Origin: Spinacia oleracea
Lineage: Eukaryota > Streptophyta > Magnoliopsida > Caryophyllales > Amaranthaceae
DNA length: 64,000 nucleotides
Assembly (NCBI RefSeq): GCF_020520425.1
Contig: NC_079489.1
Coordinates: 93,910,810-93,974,809, forward strand
Reading direction: 5' to 3'
Shown: one piece after another, positions 10,449 through 21,740 of the stretch
Layout: each line of letters starts with the position of its first letter
Numbering within the stretch: the stretch's first letter is position 1
The notes under the pieces: model-generated
What the model was told of the DNA's origin: nothing
Database searches by the model: none
The model's input: the letters and a program-made list of their open reading frames with translations, nothing else
Made by a program: the position numbers and the translations under genes

Positions 10449-12184
10449 CAATTGTCTGAGTATGGAAAAGAGGCACGAGCATCTCTGAGTCAATTGCACA
10501 CTAATGGTGGTACAAGCTTTGCGAATACACGTGCTGATTATGTATAATACCATTAATCCAACTAGAAAAAAACTTATATACGTGATATGTCTTTTTATAA
10601 TATTGCATGTAACTTGTTTCTATGTATATATTACTACTTGTAGGAAGATGAACATGGAGAAGATATGATCCTAATAGAACTTTGGCTAGCTTGTTATAAG
10701 AAGAAGGATGGAACCTTTGTCGATGGCACATTTACCGAAGACTTTTTGGTAAAGTTCTGATGGTTATCCCTTAGCTTGTATTTTCTTTTGTATAATTTTA
10801 TTCTCCCATTTATTTTTCGTATATGTTATGCAGGATGATGTTAAAGCAAAGGCTGAAACTTTAAAGCTTCTTTATCCTCCTGGCTCCAAGTCAATTAAGG
10901 AGATCGAGAATGAGGCTTTCGAGGCTACGCTATATAATGGAGAAATTCCTGAAAAACCACAAGGTTATGGATTTGGTGTTCGTAAAGGTGACATTTATGG
11001 GGTGCGTGGTGCACTCAGAAAAGCAGGGTTTGGTAAAGGAAAAAGGAAGGTAATAGAAGTGGATAGCATCAATGTCGAGGTATCAAGCTTGAAGCAAGAG
11101 AATAAGGAACTTCATAAGAAAAATGAAGAGATAAAAGACAAGTGCGATGAGAATGCAAAGCTGATTAGGACAATGACATCGCTGTTTTCTCAAGTGTTAG
11201 AATCCATTCGCATTGGAGACGCTTCAACACAACTTATAGACGCTGCACAAACCGCCTTGCGTATGGCTAACCCTCCGGTATTATTGAAACCCTTTCACTT
11301 AGCATTTTCTACCGTTTTATATGACTGGTTATGTTAAATGTGTGATAGATGGACTGACTGTATTTAGTTAAGAATTGAACAAACACTGTACAAAAAAGAA
11401 CATCTGCAGGAACAGAACAAATACAGAACTGAACTTTGCAACACATAACAAATTAAATGGACTGGTTGAACTCAGGAGAACAGAAATGAACTTCTGCATG
11501 AACAGAACATAATTGAACAGAACAGAACATCTAGAAATCTTGTTTGTCACATGGTTAGCAGGTGTAATTTGCAATGTTGTTTGCAACCTTAAAGCTTCTC
11601 CTAAAATCTTGTTTGTCACATGGTTAGCAGGTGTAATTTGCAATGTTGTTTAAGATTTGTTCTTCAAATATAAATTTGCTGCAGAGGTCTGGGTTTGTAT
11701 TCTCAAGCTTCGGAATTTTGATAGACACGTTGAGGGTTTAACAGGTGAAGCTGAGCTACTGAATAACTGAAGCCCTCTTCATCCTATCAGTTATCCTCAT
11801 ACCACAATCCAACTTGGCTGAGCATTGCTAAATTGGGATTTTCTTTTTTGTTTCTGGAAAAAAAAAAGAGGGTTTTTGATGAGTGTGTGAATTGGTTCAC
11901 AAGAATTGGTTCTTACCTAATTAAGTTGAGATTTAGAATGTAGAAGCTAGCTGAAAAGACTAAACAGAGAATACTCTAGCACAACTATACGAAATAAGTC
12001 ATGTTCATTTTAATTCGAAAGTTCCAGTCACAAGTGTGTTTTATTTTTACCGTAGACTTATCGTAGTTTATTTTTACACTTTTGGGGAAACTATTAATAT
12101 ATACTTACCGTTTTTAATATTTTTTTTAAGGTCAAGGATGCATTTGAAGATGATGATGGTGGAAGAAAAGAATCTAAGCGATGA
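10449..12184 (+). CDS. Transposase_24-like (Ptta/En/Spm) protein, 5' end missing, four exons
   Basis: Four exons join in phase 0 with standard splice sites: 10449-10541, 10644-10748, 10834-11277 and 12131-12184, ending at TGA 12182-12184. The encoded 231 residues include HTNGGTSFAN, then an acidic stretch and YKKKDGTFVD, then GFGVRKGDIYGVRG, the order seen in plant Transposase_24 proteins associated with CACTA elements. A Lys/Glu-rich predicted coiled coil follows (LKQENKELHKKNEEIKDK), and the tail is DDDGGRKESKR. Upstream exons were not found, so this is partial. The coiled coil could mediate self-association. Family assignment rests on motif memory, without a database search; an intact host gene of the same domain family is the alternative. 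Confidence 0.6.
11536..11651. repeat. 48-bp direct duplication inside CACTA intron 3
   Basis: The segment AATCTTGTTTGTCACATGGT and the following 28 bases occur at about 11536-11584 and again at about 11604-11651, separated by about 20 bases. It lies in the third intron and has no evident function. Confidence 0.7.
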
Positions 12185-12597
12185 TGCATAACTCCTTAAA
12201 CTATGAAGCTCATATGTTGCGTACCCTTTTATTGCGTTTGTTGTGTTTGGTTGTTAGGGAGTGATCTGTACTCTTAACTTTTTCTGTTGTTTTGTTGTTT
12301 AGATGCTTTGTTCAAACCTTTTGGTATTAAATTTGTGTTTTGGAGATATGTAGCTAGCTAATTTAATAGTTTGGACATGTGTAATTAAACTTAATTTGAT
12401 GATATGATATGATTTGGAGCGAGTTAATACGTATTATTACATTATATAGATTAATAATCTTGTCATTTATAATTTTAAATGTGTTCGTGCTATATATATA
12501 GTTAATTGCATTTGTTTGGTTTGGTTTTAATTAATTAGTTTCAGGTTGATTTTGCTTTGGGATAACATGAACGACTAAAAAAAAAATATTAAATTAA

Positions 12598-12917
12598 ATT
12601 CTCGACGCTTTGTAGTGTCGAAACATGATTCGCGCAAAAAATTGTTGGTAAACCCGCTAAAAATATTACTACGCAGATGACCGTCGAGAAATATTTAGCT
12701 ACACCAAACACCGTCGAGATTCTCGACGCAGAATAGCGCCAAAGATATTTTGTAGACGACAAAAACCGTCGAGATTCTCGACGCCCCAAAGCGTCGAGAA
12801 TTTCTCTACGGCCAAATTCTCGACGCTGACTTGGTGCGTCGAGAAAATTTTTCTCGACAGTGTAAGGCGTCGAAAATTAGCCAAAAAAGCGTCGAAAAAT
12901 GACGCGTTTTGTAGTAG
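12598..12917. repeat. CACTA subterminal repeats
   Basis: About ten short copies of TCTCGACGC or its complement GCGTCGAGA lie in both orientations within 320 bases, ending in GTTTTGTAGTAG. Clusters of this kind at the ends of CACTA elements bind the TnpA-type protein. Confidence 0.65.
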
Positions 12918-13061
12918 TAATTACTACATTATTAGTATTTAGTTCATCGATCAATACATGTTTCGTAATACTCTGGCATGGTGGGGGAGGACATAGATCA
13001 GTAGATATTATAATATAAACGTATTGAAAATTGTGATTTTGTAATAACCCGACATTGTTTG

Positions 13062-13460
13062 TAATTTGTATCCGAATTAATCTGACTAAACATGAACCCG
13101 ACCCGATATGAACCCTACCCGATTCCAATCCGGCTAAACCTGTTAACCAACCGAACCGAATTAACCCGACCCGACTACAATCCGACCCGATCTGACCCGA
13201 CCCGATATGAACCCGACCTGATTATAACCTGAACCTGAACCGATATGAACCCGACTTAACCTGTTTATGACCCGGCCAAATATGAACCGACCCGATATGA
13301 AACCGATCCGATATGAACCCGACCCGATATGAACCTAACCCGATATGAACCCGTACCACATAACCCAAACCGAACCGTTAATTTTTCAACCCGACCCGAA
13401 CCGAACCGATAGCAAAATGAACTGGTTTCAACCCGAACTGAAACCGTACCGATGACCCGA
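13062..13460. repeat. CCGACCCGATATGAACC imperfect tandem repeat
   Basis: The plus strand carries many degenerate copies of a unit of about 17 bases, CCGACCCGATATGAACC. No coding sequence is seen. Confidence 0.75.
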
Positions 13461-13612
13461 TTTGATATCCCTAGCTAACCCTCTTGCGTCAAAGCATAAG
13501 TTTGTTTTAAAACCCCGCTATTTTGGACAAGAAACAACTGGGCTTTTGAGCGGGATTGAATTTTAGAATTTATAAGTAAAATTCTAATTTTTTATTACCC
13601 AAAGCTAGAGTT

Positions 13613-14420
13613 GTGAAAAGGGTTACTCAGGTCGGGTTTGGGGCAGGTCACCTCGGGTCTCGAGTAATCAGTTTAGGTCGTGTCGGGGTCACTTTGTTAC
13701 CCGAGTTCAGTCGGGTCATGTTGGTGGCCGGGGTTCGGCCGTGTCATGTTGGTCGGGTACATTTTCGGGTTCGGGTCTTATCTATTCGGGTTTAAGCCGG
13801 TTTCGTAGTAGGTAATTTCAGGTTTGAGTCAAACTTAGATTGGATAATTATCGGGTCGATCAAAGTTCAGCTCGAGTTCACTCTCTACCTCGGGTCAAGA
13901 TATGGTACGATAACTATCGTGTCTGGTCAAGGTTTAAACCTATGATTGTTTTTTTCTTATATTTTAAAAATTAATGTTCAATTTATTTCAAATGTGAATT
14001 TTGTTCAAATAAGGTGCTCGTGTGTTCTTGTCAAGTCAATACATATATAAAGTTAATATGGATTTCGAGTAAATAACTGATTTGGTCATCTAAAACATTC
14101 AAGTGTAAAATATTCACTCCACGGGTTTGGTCACTTACATGTAACATCGGGTAATAATCGGGTAAATGCCATTGTCGGGTCGGGTATCTAATCGGGTTTG
14201 GTGTCCGGTCGAGTCAGTTCGGTTATCGATAATCTTTCGGTTGGGTGTCGGGTCATACAACATCTGGTTGAAAATCGGATATCGATTTTTCGGGTCGTGT
14301 ACATGTTGGGTTGAAGCCTTGCAGGTTACTTGTTTTACCAAAATTTCGGGTCATGCATGGTCGTACAGGGTTTGGTCGGTTTATGTCGGATTTTCGGGCT
14401 GTGTCAATTTTTAACAGCTC
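13613..14420. repeat. TCGGGTCGGGTT-rich repeat, opposite strand bias
   Basis: The plus strand is rich in CGGGTC and TCGGGTT words, the complement of the words in 13062-13460. The repeats are looser, and open frames through them are compositional. Confidence 0.65.
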
Positions 14421-15270
14421 TACCAAACATTTTCTGGAAATTTGGGGTATGGTTGGCTCTAGTGCCCAGAGGAAATATTTTCGAATATCAGATATGTGAT
14501 TGCAAATGCATATCATAGCAAAAGACAAAAAATAAATTAAATGGTACATTTTTAAACAAAAATGGAATTTTTTTTCCAAAATGGTACTTTTTTTACATGA
14601 ATGGTACTTCCTTTTTTTGTCTTTTAGCTGATATGTGTATTGCCACACATATCTAATATGCGAAAAAACAACCTCAGTGCCCAAACCTTGAGCATTTTCG
14701 GGCCGGACTACCAGTGAACAAGGGGCCCCTCTTCCTCCTCTGGTCTAATTGACGGTAAAATGTCATTTTCCTGTGATTCAATAATTGTACAATTAACCCA
14801 TACATTTAATACATGAAGCATGTCATTATCATCTAGTCAAGTAGTCATGACTTCCTATGAGTCCTTTCAACTGACTACTCCTATGATCTTCTGCATACAA
14901 TGTGGTCCATTATTTGCATTGTGCTCTAGATACTGTTCACGGAGTCATCCAAAACAGTACCAGTAAAAAAGTAATCTCTTACGGAGTAACGAAAAAGATA
15001 TACTACTATTTCATGCTTAAACAAGTTCTCTTCGGTACAGAATTTACCATGCTAAAATTGGAATGCTGCACCTAGAACAAAAACTAAGTTGTAAGTTGTA
15101 AGTTGTAAGTTGTAAGTTGTAAGTTGTAAGTTGTAACCAGTAACTACTAACAAGTAACAAGCTAAGGTACATTAGTACATTGTAGATTCTTATCAAAAGC
15201 CTTTGAAGTTTCATTTTTGAAGCTGCAGGGCCCATTCTGTCATGTTTAGATGCCCAACTATTTGTATTTC
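14421..15270. other. Intergenic region with (AAGTTGT)n microsatellite
   Basis: Seven or so copies of AAGTTGT run from about 15086 to 15136, just past the MYB stop codon and so possibly within its 3' untranslated region. Otherwise I see no feature. Confidence 0.7.
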
Positions 15271-17277
15271 CTACTTCCTAAACTGCCACAACTCATCCAA
15301 AACCCACATGCCATCCTCTGCCATATCGTTTGCTAGCCAGTCATTTCCCTCCACGTGGCAGCCGGAGAACAGCATATCGGATGCTGACATAGAACCCAGG
15401 TCCATGTCATAGTTACAGCTATTCACAGAGTTAATATCATCTAGTACAATAGAGGAGCCGTCTTTGCTATTAGTGAGTTGGTCTTGGAATTCTAGGCTGG
15501 TGTTTGAGCATGAAGTATCTTTATTTGATGATGGTATAATATGTGATACTTGATCGGTGTTCATAGCTGTTGTATGATGATCAATCGAGTTCTGCTCGAT
15601 TTTCTGAACCAATCTAGGCATGTAAAAACACCTTATTGCATCTATGAAACTTTGGCTATTGGCCTCCATATTAAGCTGTCTAGCCTGTTTTTGCACCCTC
15701 GTCCGCCAATAGTTCTTGATCTCATTATCTGTTCTTCCTGGTAGATGTGCTGCTATTTTTGACCATCTATCAACAAATAATAATCCACAAATTATCAATC
15801 ATAGTTTTCATATTATGATTAGTAATTAATTAATTAATGTCATTGTAATGAGATTGTACGTGTATTCGTGTACATGTTTATAGTCTTAATATATATGGAC
15901 CACCATGCGTCACCTCATGGTTTTTGATGAATGATGAGTGAGTGGAGTGCAATTTTGGCATGAAACTGATAGCAATTATGGTTCTCAAGTACCAAAAATG
16001 TCAAAGAGAATTAAACGTCTTACATGCTAATCATGCAAATGAAAACAACGAGTATTATGGTTTAGGGATAGACGAAAGACACGTTTTATCCCATGTAAAT
16101 TAAAGTATATTGGCCGGACATGTAGCGCAACTGCACAAGACATGATGAGGATTAACATTTCGGTTCAGTTGCTAGTTGCTACTTTCACATCATATCATTT
16201 TACTATTTTACCCATTCCTAGGTGTTAGTCACATTATTTTAATTAATAATGCATATTCATAGTTAGTAACTAGTCTAATTACATTAATTTAGGAAGTACC
16301 CCGTATATTCTTTTATCGATCTATAGGGAAACCACGAACGTCTGTAAAAGGGGTAAAACAATAGGAAGCCATAAAAGTCCATGATATAGATTGCAGGCGG
16401 AAATGGAAATGGAAATGGAAATGGAAAGGAAATAAATAACAAGGAAATGGAAAGGAAATAAATAACTAAGGGAAATGGAAATTGCAGTCCATTATTAGTT
16501 GTTTGGTGTACCTTAGGAAATTGATCATGTGACCACACCTCTCGTACCAAACATTAGCTAATAGAATAGTGAAATGATTCTATTTTCATCACTTAAAAAC
16601 TCTATACTAATAAGTTCTGTCCTAGTTTTGATAACTAGGTTGACCAATACTTTAGCAACAAAGAAAGTTCAAATATTTGAATCCGTTTATATAATTTTCT
16701 AAAGAAACGGGGATTAATTAGAAAGTTAAAATTACTCCTTAGCAGTACTTTTCAATTATAGCTCTAACTTTTTTATGGAACTAATGAACTATGTACAAAA
16801 TTATAAATGCATGTCTTGATGAGAAATACAAATTGCATGCACCAAAAGAAAAGAAAAAAAGACAAACCTGTTACCCCATTTAGAATGAAGTTCAAGGATC
16901 AAAAGTTGTTCTTGTGGACTGAGATTGCCGCGCTTAATATCAGGTTTTAAGTAATTAAGCCATCTTAATCTGCAACTTTTCCCATTTCTTTTCAATCCTG
17001 ATCAAGAAAAATGTCAACTTTAGACTAATTGTAATCAACAAACTATTTTATTAGTTGTTAATTCCCAAGAAATTAACAACTTACCCGCAGATTTTGCCAA
17101 GAAATTCCAACGACCTTCTCCATGACATGCAACATAATGGATCAACAAATTGTCTTCTTCAAGTGTCCATGGACCTCTCCTTACTTCCTCAGCAGCCTCC
17201 TGATCTTCTTGCTGGATTCTATTATTATTATTACTGATATTAATAAGATTGTCATCAGCTGGATTTTCTGTTTTCAT
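15271..17277 (-). CDS. R2R3-MYB transcription factor, subgroup 20-like
   Basis: Three exons on the minus strand give 272 residues: 17277-17085, 16997-16868 and 15766-15271. Donors GTAAGT and GTTTGT and acceptors TCAG and ATAG fit, and the phases agree. Repeat R2 covers about residues 33-85 ([33 protein letters not shown]). R3 covers about 86-137 ([20 protein letters not shown], then [20 protein letters not shown]), with the usual spaced tryptophans. It lacks the bHLH-binding signature in R3. [12 protein letters not shown] and the following [10 protein letters not shown] resemble the MYB2/62/108/112/116 group, tied in other plants to stress, phosphate and hormone responses. The C-terminus ends acidic and Trp-rich ([10 protein letters not shown]), a plausible activation region. 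It is a nuclear DNA-binding protein. No break is visible. Confidence 0.92.
16399..16475. repeat. GGAAAT microsatellite in MYB intron 2
   Basis: Four to five consecutive GGAAAT units are followed by scattered GGAAAGGAAATAAATAAC copies within the 1.1-kb second intron of the MYB gene. The intron contains nothing else that I recognise. Confidence 0.7.
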
Positions 17278-17364
17278 TTGTTTTTTTTATTTTTATTTTG
17301 TGGGGGTTGGAATTTTGGGGTTGTGATTGAGTTCAGTTACAGACTTACAGTGATAGCTCTGTAA

Positions 17365-17374
17365 CCAATTTATA
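17365..17374 (-). promoter_or_regulatory. Probable TATA box of MYB gene
   Basis: TATAAATTGG on the minus strand, about 90 bases upstream of the start codon at 17277, at a normal distance for a plant core promoter with a short leader. Confidence 0.5.
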
Positions 17375-17377
17375 AAA

Positions 17378-18281
17378 GGAAGGAGAGAGAAAGGAGAAAA
17401 TTCTATTGAACAAAGGTTACTTGGAAAAGTAAATTTTGTACAAGTTTGTGTCACGTGCTTTTGCCTTGTTCTTTATTCCTTCTAAATCTTAACCAAATAG
17501 TACTGTATTCCTTTTTGGGTTTTTTCATTTGTTCTACTCCATAAAAAATGGAATAATCATGCACTTTCTAGTAATTAGTGTTTTTAACCACTTTTAATTT
17601 TACCACCAAAATATATTAAAGAAATATTCTTTCATTAGAATAGAAATGTTCTTTAAATAGCATCTTTCTCGTGCTCATAGATCGACTTATAATGTACTTG
17701 TACGTAGTAGTATATCATTCATGTTTGCACACAATGCGTGCTTGCCAATTTACATACATTGCTTAAAAGGAAAACAACTTGCTCCTCTAGACATAACTTC
17801 CTCCAACAAAAGGAGAAACATTAAATTCCTTAAATAACTTGTTTCCTACAATCGAACCTATATACAATTTCCTCAAATAAAAACGCATTTACTAATAATT
17901 TTCTTTAACATTTTCAAAAGTAAGTAAGACAGTCGAGCATTTTTTATCGGCAGCAGAGGATAACACTAACTATCCTTGCATTTTTGCATATCTCTTATAC
18001 AAGAATCTCTCTCAGACTTCTTGATCTTTGAGCATCCAAACTTCATCTCGAATCGAGCAAGTGATACTTCTCACAAGGAATTTGCAGAGTACTACAGCTA
18101 AAAACCCAAGTGCAACGTTCCAAATTCGACATAATCGGAAATAGACGATTTGATTTTAGACATATATTGAACCACGCGACCGCATTGCCAAGCAATCCCT
18201 AGGACACAACTATTCTCGACATACTCTTAAACTAGGGCCCTGCTCCCTTCATTATAAACATATTTTCAAAATACTTCTAAA
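17378..18281. other. Upstream region of the MYB gene
   Basis: AT-rich, without a reading frame or repeat that I recognise. It ends at the LTR fragment starting at 18282. Regulatory sites for the MYB gene may lie here but none stands out. Confidence 0.4.
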
Positions 18282-19471
18282 TGAAGGAAATAAGGCCATT
18301 GGTCCAAGTTTGCATTTAATGCTAAGTCTAATGAACGCGGTTCAGTATTAGTTAACAAGTTAATAATTCAGTGAGATCAAGTGATCTGAATGCCTAGCTA
18401 GAGGTCGCTTCAGTTCAAGTGGAATTAATAACATTAATCTACAACTTACTCTTGACTGAATCCGTAGGATCAGACAAATAGTGCGTGAACGGATCAAGTA
18501 TTTAAGTGAATATAATATTAATTAAGTACTCTATTTATATCATTCGGAAATGATGGATCTTTGTTCCAGTGGGAGCTCAAATCATCAAAAGGCAAAGAAA
18601 GAATATTTGCCGGGAATTAAGATATTACCGGAAACGAAAATATGGTTCATGACGAAACTATAAATATTATCCAACACGAAGATATTGCCGGAAACGGAAA
18701 TATGGTTCGTATCGGAAAATATTAACGGAAATAGAATTATTACCGGAATCGGAAATATTGCCGGAAACGGAAATATTATCGGAATCGGAAATATTGCCGA
18801 AATCGGAAATATTGTCGGAATCGGAAATATTATCGGAAATGTAAATATTGTTCGAATCGGAAATAAATTCCGAGATTGGAAAACGAATCGGAAGCACGAC
18901 GAGCGACTGCTTGAGGAGCAAGCCTGCAAAACGCAAGGCCCATCATAAGCGCCAGGCCCATCGTCCAGCAGGCATGCGCGCGCGAAGCAACATCAATGGG
19001 CCAGCAGCCACAGCGTGGCCTGCAAGCATTGCGTGGGCAGCAAGCACAAGGCAGCAGCGTGGGCCTCAAGCCACGCGTGTTGCAGCGAAGCCCAGTCGGC
19101 CTTGCCTTGCTTGCTTGTGCGACAAGAAGGATTGGGCGCCAAGCCTGCTTGCGCGGCAAGTAGCTAGGGCCTCAAGCTAACGTTTTCCTAAATCCTACCT
19201 AATAAGAATTTTAGGATGAATCTAATACTTAATTAGTGTTTGATTTTCCTAGAATACTAAGTGATTGTGTATAACTAGAATCCTAACGGGTTTAGTTAAT
19301 CGACTCCTAGTAGTAATAAACTTCTCTATTTCCACCCTATAATTATGAGGTTCATGATCACATAATTTACAAGGTGAACAACTTTTGATAATACATTAAA
19401 TTCAAGAGAGTTTAATATTTGTCTTTCACATATTATGAGTTCCCGAGTGCATAGAACCTTAGAGAATATCC
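18282..19471 (+). repeat. Truncated copia LTR, plus orientation
   Basis: It begins TGAAGGAAATAAGGCCATTG, like the solo LTR at 51435 but more diverged. It carries the GGAAAT/CCGGAA array (18605-18870) and a GC-rich island (18930-19190). The expected CCTAACA end is missing; the sequence runs into a second LTR beginning at 19472. It is an old, broken copy. Confidence 0.65.
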
Positions 19472-19973
19472 TGTAGGGGAATACAGTTAAATACATATAA
19501 CATGTGCGGAAGATCCCCAAAGCCAGGAAACATGTATAAAGCACAGATTAAGCATACTTACATTCGAAGCGTGTTTTCCCGAGTTTAGTATCAACGAACA
19601 CGAACAAAGAACTCCAATTGTCATTCCTCTATTTGGTTCACCGACACGTTCAGATCCGTCTTGATAATCATAGCTTAGACAATATTCAAGAGTTTGTGCT
19701 TTTGGGAAGAACACATCCATGGAGGCTAAGAGAGAATTAAGGTTTCTCTCTCTTCCTTAGGGTTTGATGTGTGTATTCTGAATTGTGTGTGTTGGGAAAG
19801 TGTACTAAAGTTATTAGAATAACCTAGTAGTCATAATAAGCAAGCCAACAAAGTTGGCCGGCCAAGCCCACACGCAAAGGAAGCAGCAGGAGCGCACTGC
19901 TGGGCCGTGGGCCGCGTGCCGTTGCTACTCCCCTCTCCTTTGATCCGCGCGCGCCACACAACCAAGGCCTTTG

Positions 19974-21016
19974 TGTAGGGGAATACAGTTAAACATAATA
20001 ACATGTGCGGAACAATCCCCAAAGCCAGGAAACATGTATAAAGCACGGATTAAGCAAACTTACATTCGAAGCGTGTTTTCCACAATAATCTGTCAACGAA
20101 CACGAACAAAGAACTCCACTTGTCGGTCCTTTACTTGGTTCATCGACACGTTCAGATCCGTCTTGATTATCGTAGCTTAGACAATCGATCAAGATACTTT
20201 GCTTTTGGGAAGAACTCACTTTGGAGGCACATAGAGAATTAGGGTTCTCTGTGTCTCTAGGGTTTGAGTAATATGAATTGTGTGTGTTGGAAAATACAAT
20301 ATGCCTATTGTATTAATGATGTAACCGACCAAGAACCAAAGGCCTTGACCGGCCACATCACGCAAGCCACGGACCGCACCGCACAACTCCGCCCAGCGAC
20401 ACACTGCAGGCCGAAGCCCACATCGCGCGCGCCGAGCAGCTGGGCCGTGGGCCTGCTTGCTCGCGCTGCGTTGCTTGCTGTGCGTGCTGTTGCGTGCTCG
20501 CCCAATGGGCTGGCCTTGCTCGCCTTTGCTCGCGAGCTTGCTGGCTCGTTGGGCCTTGCACGCTTACGTGCTTGGCTCGACGGGCCGGCAACTCTGATGC
20601 CCTTCGTATTCGCGATTTAATATATTTCCGATATATTATTTATCGTTTCGTATACGACGATTCACCGTCGTACGATACGATTTATTCGTGTCGCCCAGCT
20701 TACGAATATTCGCGATACGATATACGATTCCGATGAAGGTCGTATCGTATAATACGTTTCCAACTAATTCCCGAAAAGCTATTAAATGAATTTCCGATTC
20801 ATTTAACCCGGTGATCTGTTACGTGTCATTGGTGTGACCTTGTAGGTTCAGTCAAGAGTAAGTTGTGAGTTCAATATCCATTAGAACTCACTGATCGGAA
20901 GCATTGCTCCAGCTAGCTGTTCCTATCACTTGATCTCACTGAATTAATTGTTCGCAATTAATCTGAACCTTGGTATTAGACTTAATGCACCTTGGGTGAA
21001 GGACATATTTCCTTCA
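19974..21016 (-). repeat. 3' LTR of element B
   Basis: It runs TGTAGGGG to CCTTCA on the plus strand, so the element strand has TG/CA ends. It includes a GC-rich island at 20350-20600 and a TACGATACGAT-rich part at 20620-20750. Confidence 0.93.
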
Positions 21017-21031
21017 ATCTTCTACTTGTCA
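21017..21031 (-). other. Polypurine tract of element B
   Basis: The minus strand reads GACAAGTAGAAGAT just before the LTR. It is less pure than in A and D but in the right place. Confidence 0.55.
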
Positions 21032-21740
21032 TTCAGACAAGTGTGCATCCACATTCCTTTGTCGCTTAGTGTTACTTACTGAACATAAGGTAATATCCAA
21101 GCCATCCTTATTAGGTCCAGAAGTGTTTCTCGGATTACAGAGTTCAACTGTCAAACTTTTGCAGAAGGTTAAGCCTAACCATTCTGAGCACGGCCATGCA
21201 TTTTACAGTATCTAACTCTCCGAGAGGCCTTGTTACACAACAACACCATATCCTATCAAAGATAGGAGAACAATCCATTCTTGCAATCTATGAACAATAA
21301 CTTTGATTCATAGTACGCCCAATAACTGCTTTTATAGCCTCCTTTTACGGTGCGACGTTTAGCTAGTATCAAAGCGAATTAATTCTCAAACGAGCAGACA
21401 TAATCGCTCATGTTCTGAGGAACGGTTTCTAATCACCATTAATGAGAACTACCTATGACATGACTTTAATCTCTTAAAGCGTTCTCATGGTCAATCCGAT
21501 ACAAGATCCAATAAGTATCTATGCAAAAGATTCTGACATCCAGTCACTCTAGTTCAAGAAACAGAACTAAGTAATCTACTTGCAATCTAATATTCATTAG
21601 TCATTGGTCGTCCACCTTTCAATGACCTGGATTAGGGATCCTTTGTGACTTCAATATTCAAGTTCACTTATGGGTGTTTCTTTGTCGAAGAATCCATCTT
21701 GACATCCCATTTGAATGATTTGAATCACATGGACTTATCA
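21032..21740 (-). other. 3' untranslated region of element B
   Basis: Recognisably related to 118-855 in A and to the same region of D, for example the TATAGCCTCCTTTTACGGTG word near 21336. No coding potential is visible. Confidence 0.55.

Larger units (their letters stand above)
9488..12917 (+). mobile_element. CACTA (En/Spm) transposon remnant, 3' part
   Basis: The fragment begins where element A ends. It holds splice-consistent exons of a Transposase_24-like protein (10449-12184) followed by a terminal cluster of GCGTCGAGAA / TTCTCGACGC repeats (12598-12917). The cluster ends GTTTTGTAGTAG, a degraded form of the CACTA terminus CTTGTAGTG. The left terminus and any DDE transposase are not in the window. 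The sequence 9488-10448 shows no recognisable domain; a short frame at 9532-9753 has no family I recognise. Confidence 0.65.

Noticed and set aside
18282..19471. Solo LTR with target duplication
   Set aside because: The expected CCTAACA end and a matching right flank are absent, so it is called only as a fragment.
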